NCBI GenBank assembly: GCA_018889975.1
Contig: CP076546.1
Coordinates: 868,001-932,000 of the forward strand
DNA: 64,000 nucleotides
Reading direction: 5' to 3'
From: Bacillus sp. NP157
GTDB lineage: Bacteria; Pseudomonadota; Gammaproteobacteria; Xanthomonadales; Rhodanobacteraceae
Part shown: in pieces, positions 63,484 to 64,000 of the stretch
Layout: each line of letters starts with the position of its first letter
Position numbering within the stretch: the stretch's first letter is position 1
Position numbers and translations under genes: made by a program
The notes under the pieces: generated by a model
The model's input: only the letters and a program-made list of their open reading frames with translations
Told to the model about the DNA's origin: nothing
The model's database searches: none

Positions 63484-63598
63484 GTCCTGCGACCACGCCC
63501 GAGCGCCGAGCCCCTATGCCCTCCGCCCAGTCCCTCCGCCCAGCTATCCAGTCAGTCGGGCCGGGGTATGATTCCCGTCCCAGGAAGGATTTAGAACC

Positions 63599-64000
63599 AT
63601 GAGCGAACGTAAATACTTCGGAACCGACGGTATCCGTGGACAGGTTGGCAGCTACCCCATCAGCGCCGATTTCATCCTCCGCCTCGGTCGTGCCGCCGGT
63701 GCGGTGCTGGCCCGTCGCCGGGCGGCGGACAAGCGCACCGTCCATTCCAACGGCGAGCGCCGCGATCCCGCGCGCAAGATCATGGTCGTGATCGGCAAGG
63801 ACACCCGCGTCTCCGGCTACATGTTCGAATCCGCCCTGGAAGCGGGCCTGGTCGCGTCCGGCGCCGACGTCCGCCTGCTTGGCCCCATGCCGACCCCGGG
63901 CGTCGCCTACCTGACCCGCTCGCTGCGTGCCGACGCCGGCATCGTCATCAGCGCCTCGCACAACCCGCACCAGGACAACGGCATCAAGTTTTTTTCGGGG
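63599..64000 (+). CDS. glmM: Phosphoglucosamine mutase, 5' part
   Basis: The first 134 codons of GlmM, which interconverts glucosamine 6- and 1-phosphate for peptidoglycan and LPS precursors. Start ATG 63599 ([14 protein letters not shown]), with AGGAAGG about eleven bases upstream. The active-site serine lies in [19 protein letters not shown]. Between VLARR and [13 protein letters not shown] there are about 17 residues more than in E. coli GlmM ([16 protein letters not shown]). The reading frame is open at the window edge. Confidence 0.95.
   Translation, partial: MSERKYFGTDGIRGQVGSYPISADFILRLGRAAGAVLARRRAADKRTVHSNGERRDPARKIMVVIGKDTRVSGYMFESALEAGLVASGADVRLLGPMPTPGVAYLTRSLRADAGIVISASHNPHQDNGIKFFSG

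Larger units (their letters stand above)
62266..63598. other. Repeat cluster between folP and glmM
   Basis: 1,333 bases. Contents: REP (62274-62296), composite repeat A4 (62334-62471), REP (62541-62563), a relict antitoxin-toxin pair on the minus strand (62658-62917), REP (63016-63038), inverted REP (63154-63176) and inverted composite repeat B3 (63245-63483). The glmM promoter should lie in 63484-63580; no clear boxes. AGGAAGG at 63581-63587 is the glmM ribosome binding site. Confidence 0.75.

Overview
The window is high-GC proteobacterial DNA. Its gene content and order (prfB-lysS, smc-zipA, cmk-rpsA-ihfB, orn-folP-glmM) and protein sequences point to the order Lysobacterales (Xanthomonadales), most likely Rhodanobacteraceae such as Luteibacter or Dyella. 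That placement is inference; no rRNA gene is present. Most of the window is housekeeping or conserved metabolic sequence in tightly packed operons with 4-base ATGA/GTGA overlaps.

Layout. 1-510 is repeat-filled. 511-1727 holds a SUKH-like protein and a small membrane protein. 1927-9363 (minus strand) holds a DHFR-like reductase, a DUF4331/TPR/HupE operon and an FkbM methyltransferase paired with an unknown membrane protein. 9473-15169 holds histidine-degradation genes: hutI with a ClC channel and a GNAT-nitrilase fusion on the minus strand, and hutF divergently on the plus strand. 15303-16717 holds two exported proteins of unknown function. 16794-18632 is asparagine synthetase asnB behind an Asn-rich leader peptide and an intrinsic terminator, which together look like a complete transcription attenuator. 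18806-22532 is prfB (programmed +1 frameshift), a four-helix-bundle gene inside inverted repeats, lysS, yciI and bolA. 22687-27443 is smc-zipA. 28423-45755 is one seven-gene alpha-glucan/trehalose operon: glgE, treS-maltokinase, glgB, glgX, treZ, malQ, treY. 45878-49174 holds an acyl-CoA-binding protein, cmk, rpsA and ihfB. 50018-54723 holds a glycine-zipper protein, photolyase, a cation/proton antiporter and an MFS exporter. 54825-62265 holds ligA, epmA, a VOC protein, a DUF2461 protein, sbcB, orn and folP. glmM begins at 63599 and runs off the end.

The glucan operon gives two routes between glucan and trehalose. TreS-maltokinase, GlgE and GlgB convert trehalose to maltose, maltose 1-phosphate and then branched glucan. 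GlgX debranches the glucan, and TreY/TreZ release trehalose from linear chains. MalQ recycles short maltodextrins.

Two repeat systems are superimposed on this. The first is a 23-bp REP-type palindrome (18 copies), one of them lying in frame inside the photolyase gene. The second is a larger composite element in 139-bp (type A, four copies) and 239-bp (type B, three copies) versions. All seven share 21-bp terminal inverted repeats, internal hairpins whose stems change in a compensatory way between copies, and a REP a short fixed way beyond the right end. These composite elements and the Asn attenuator are the most interesting non-coding features here.
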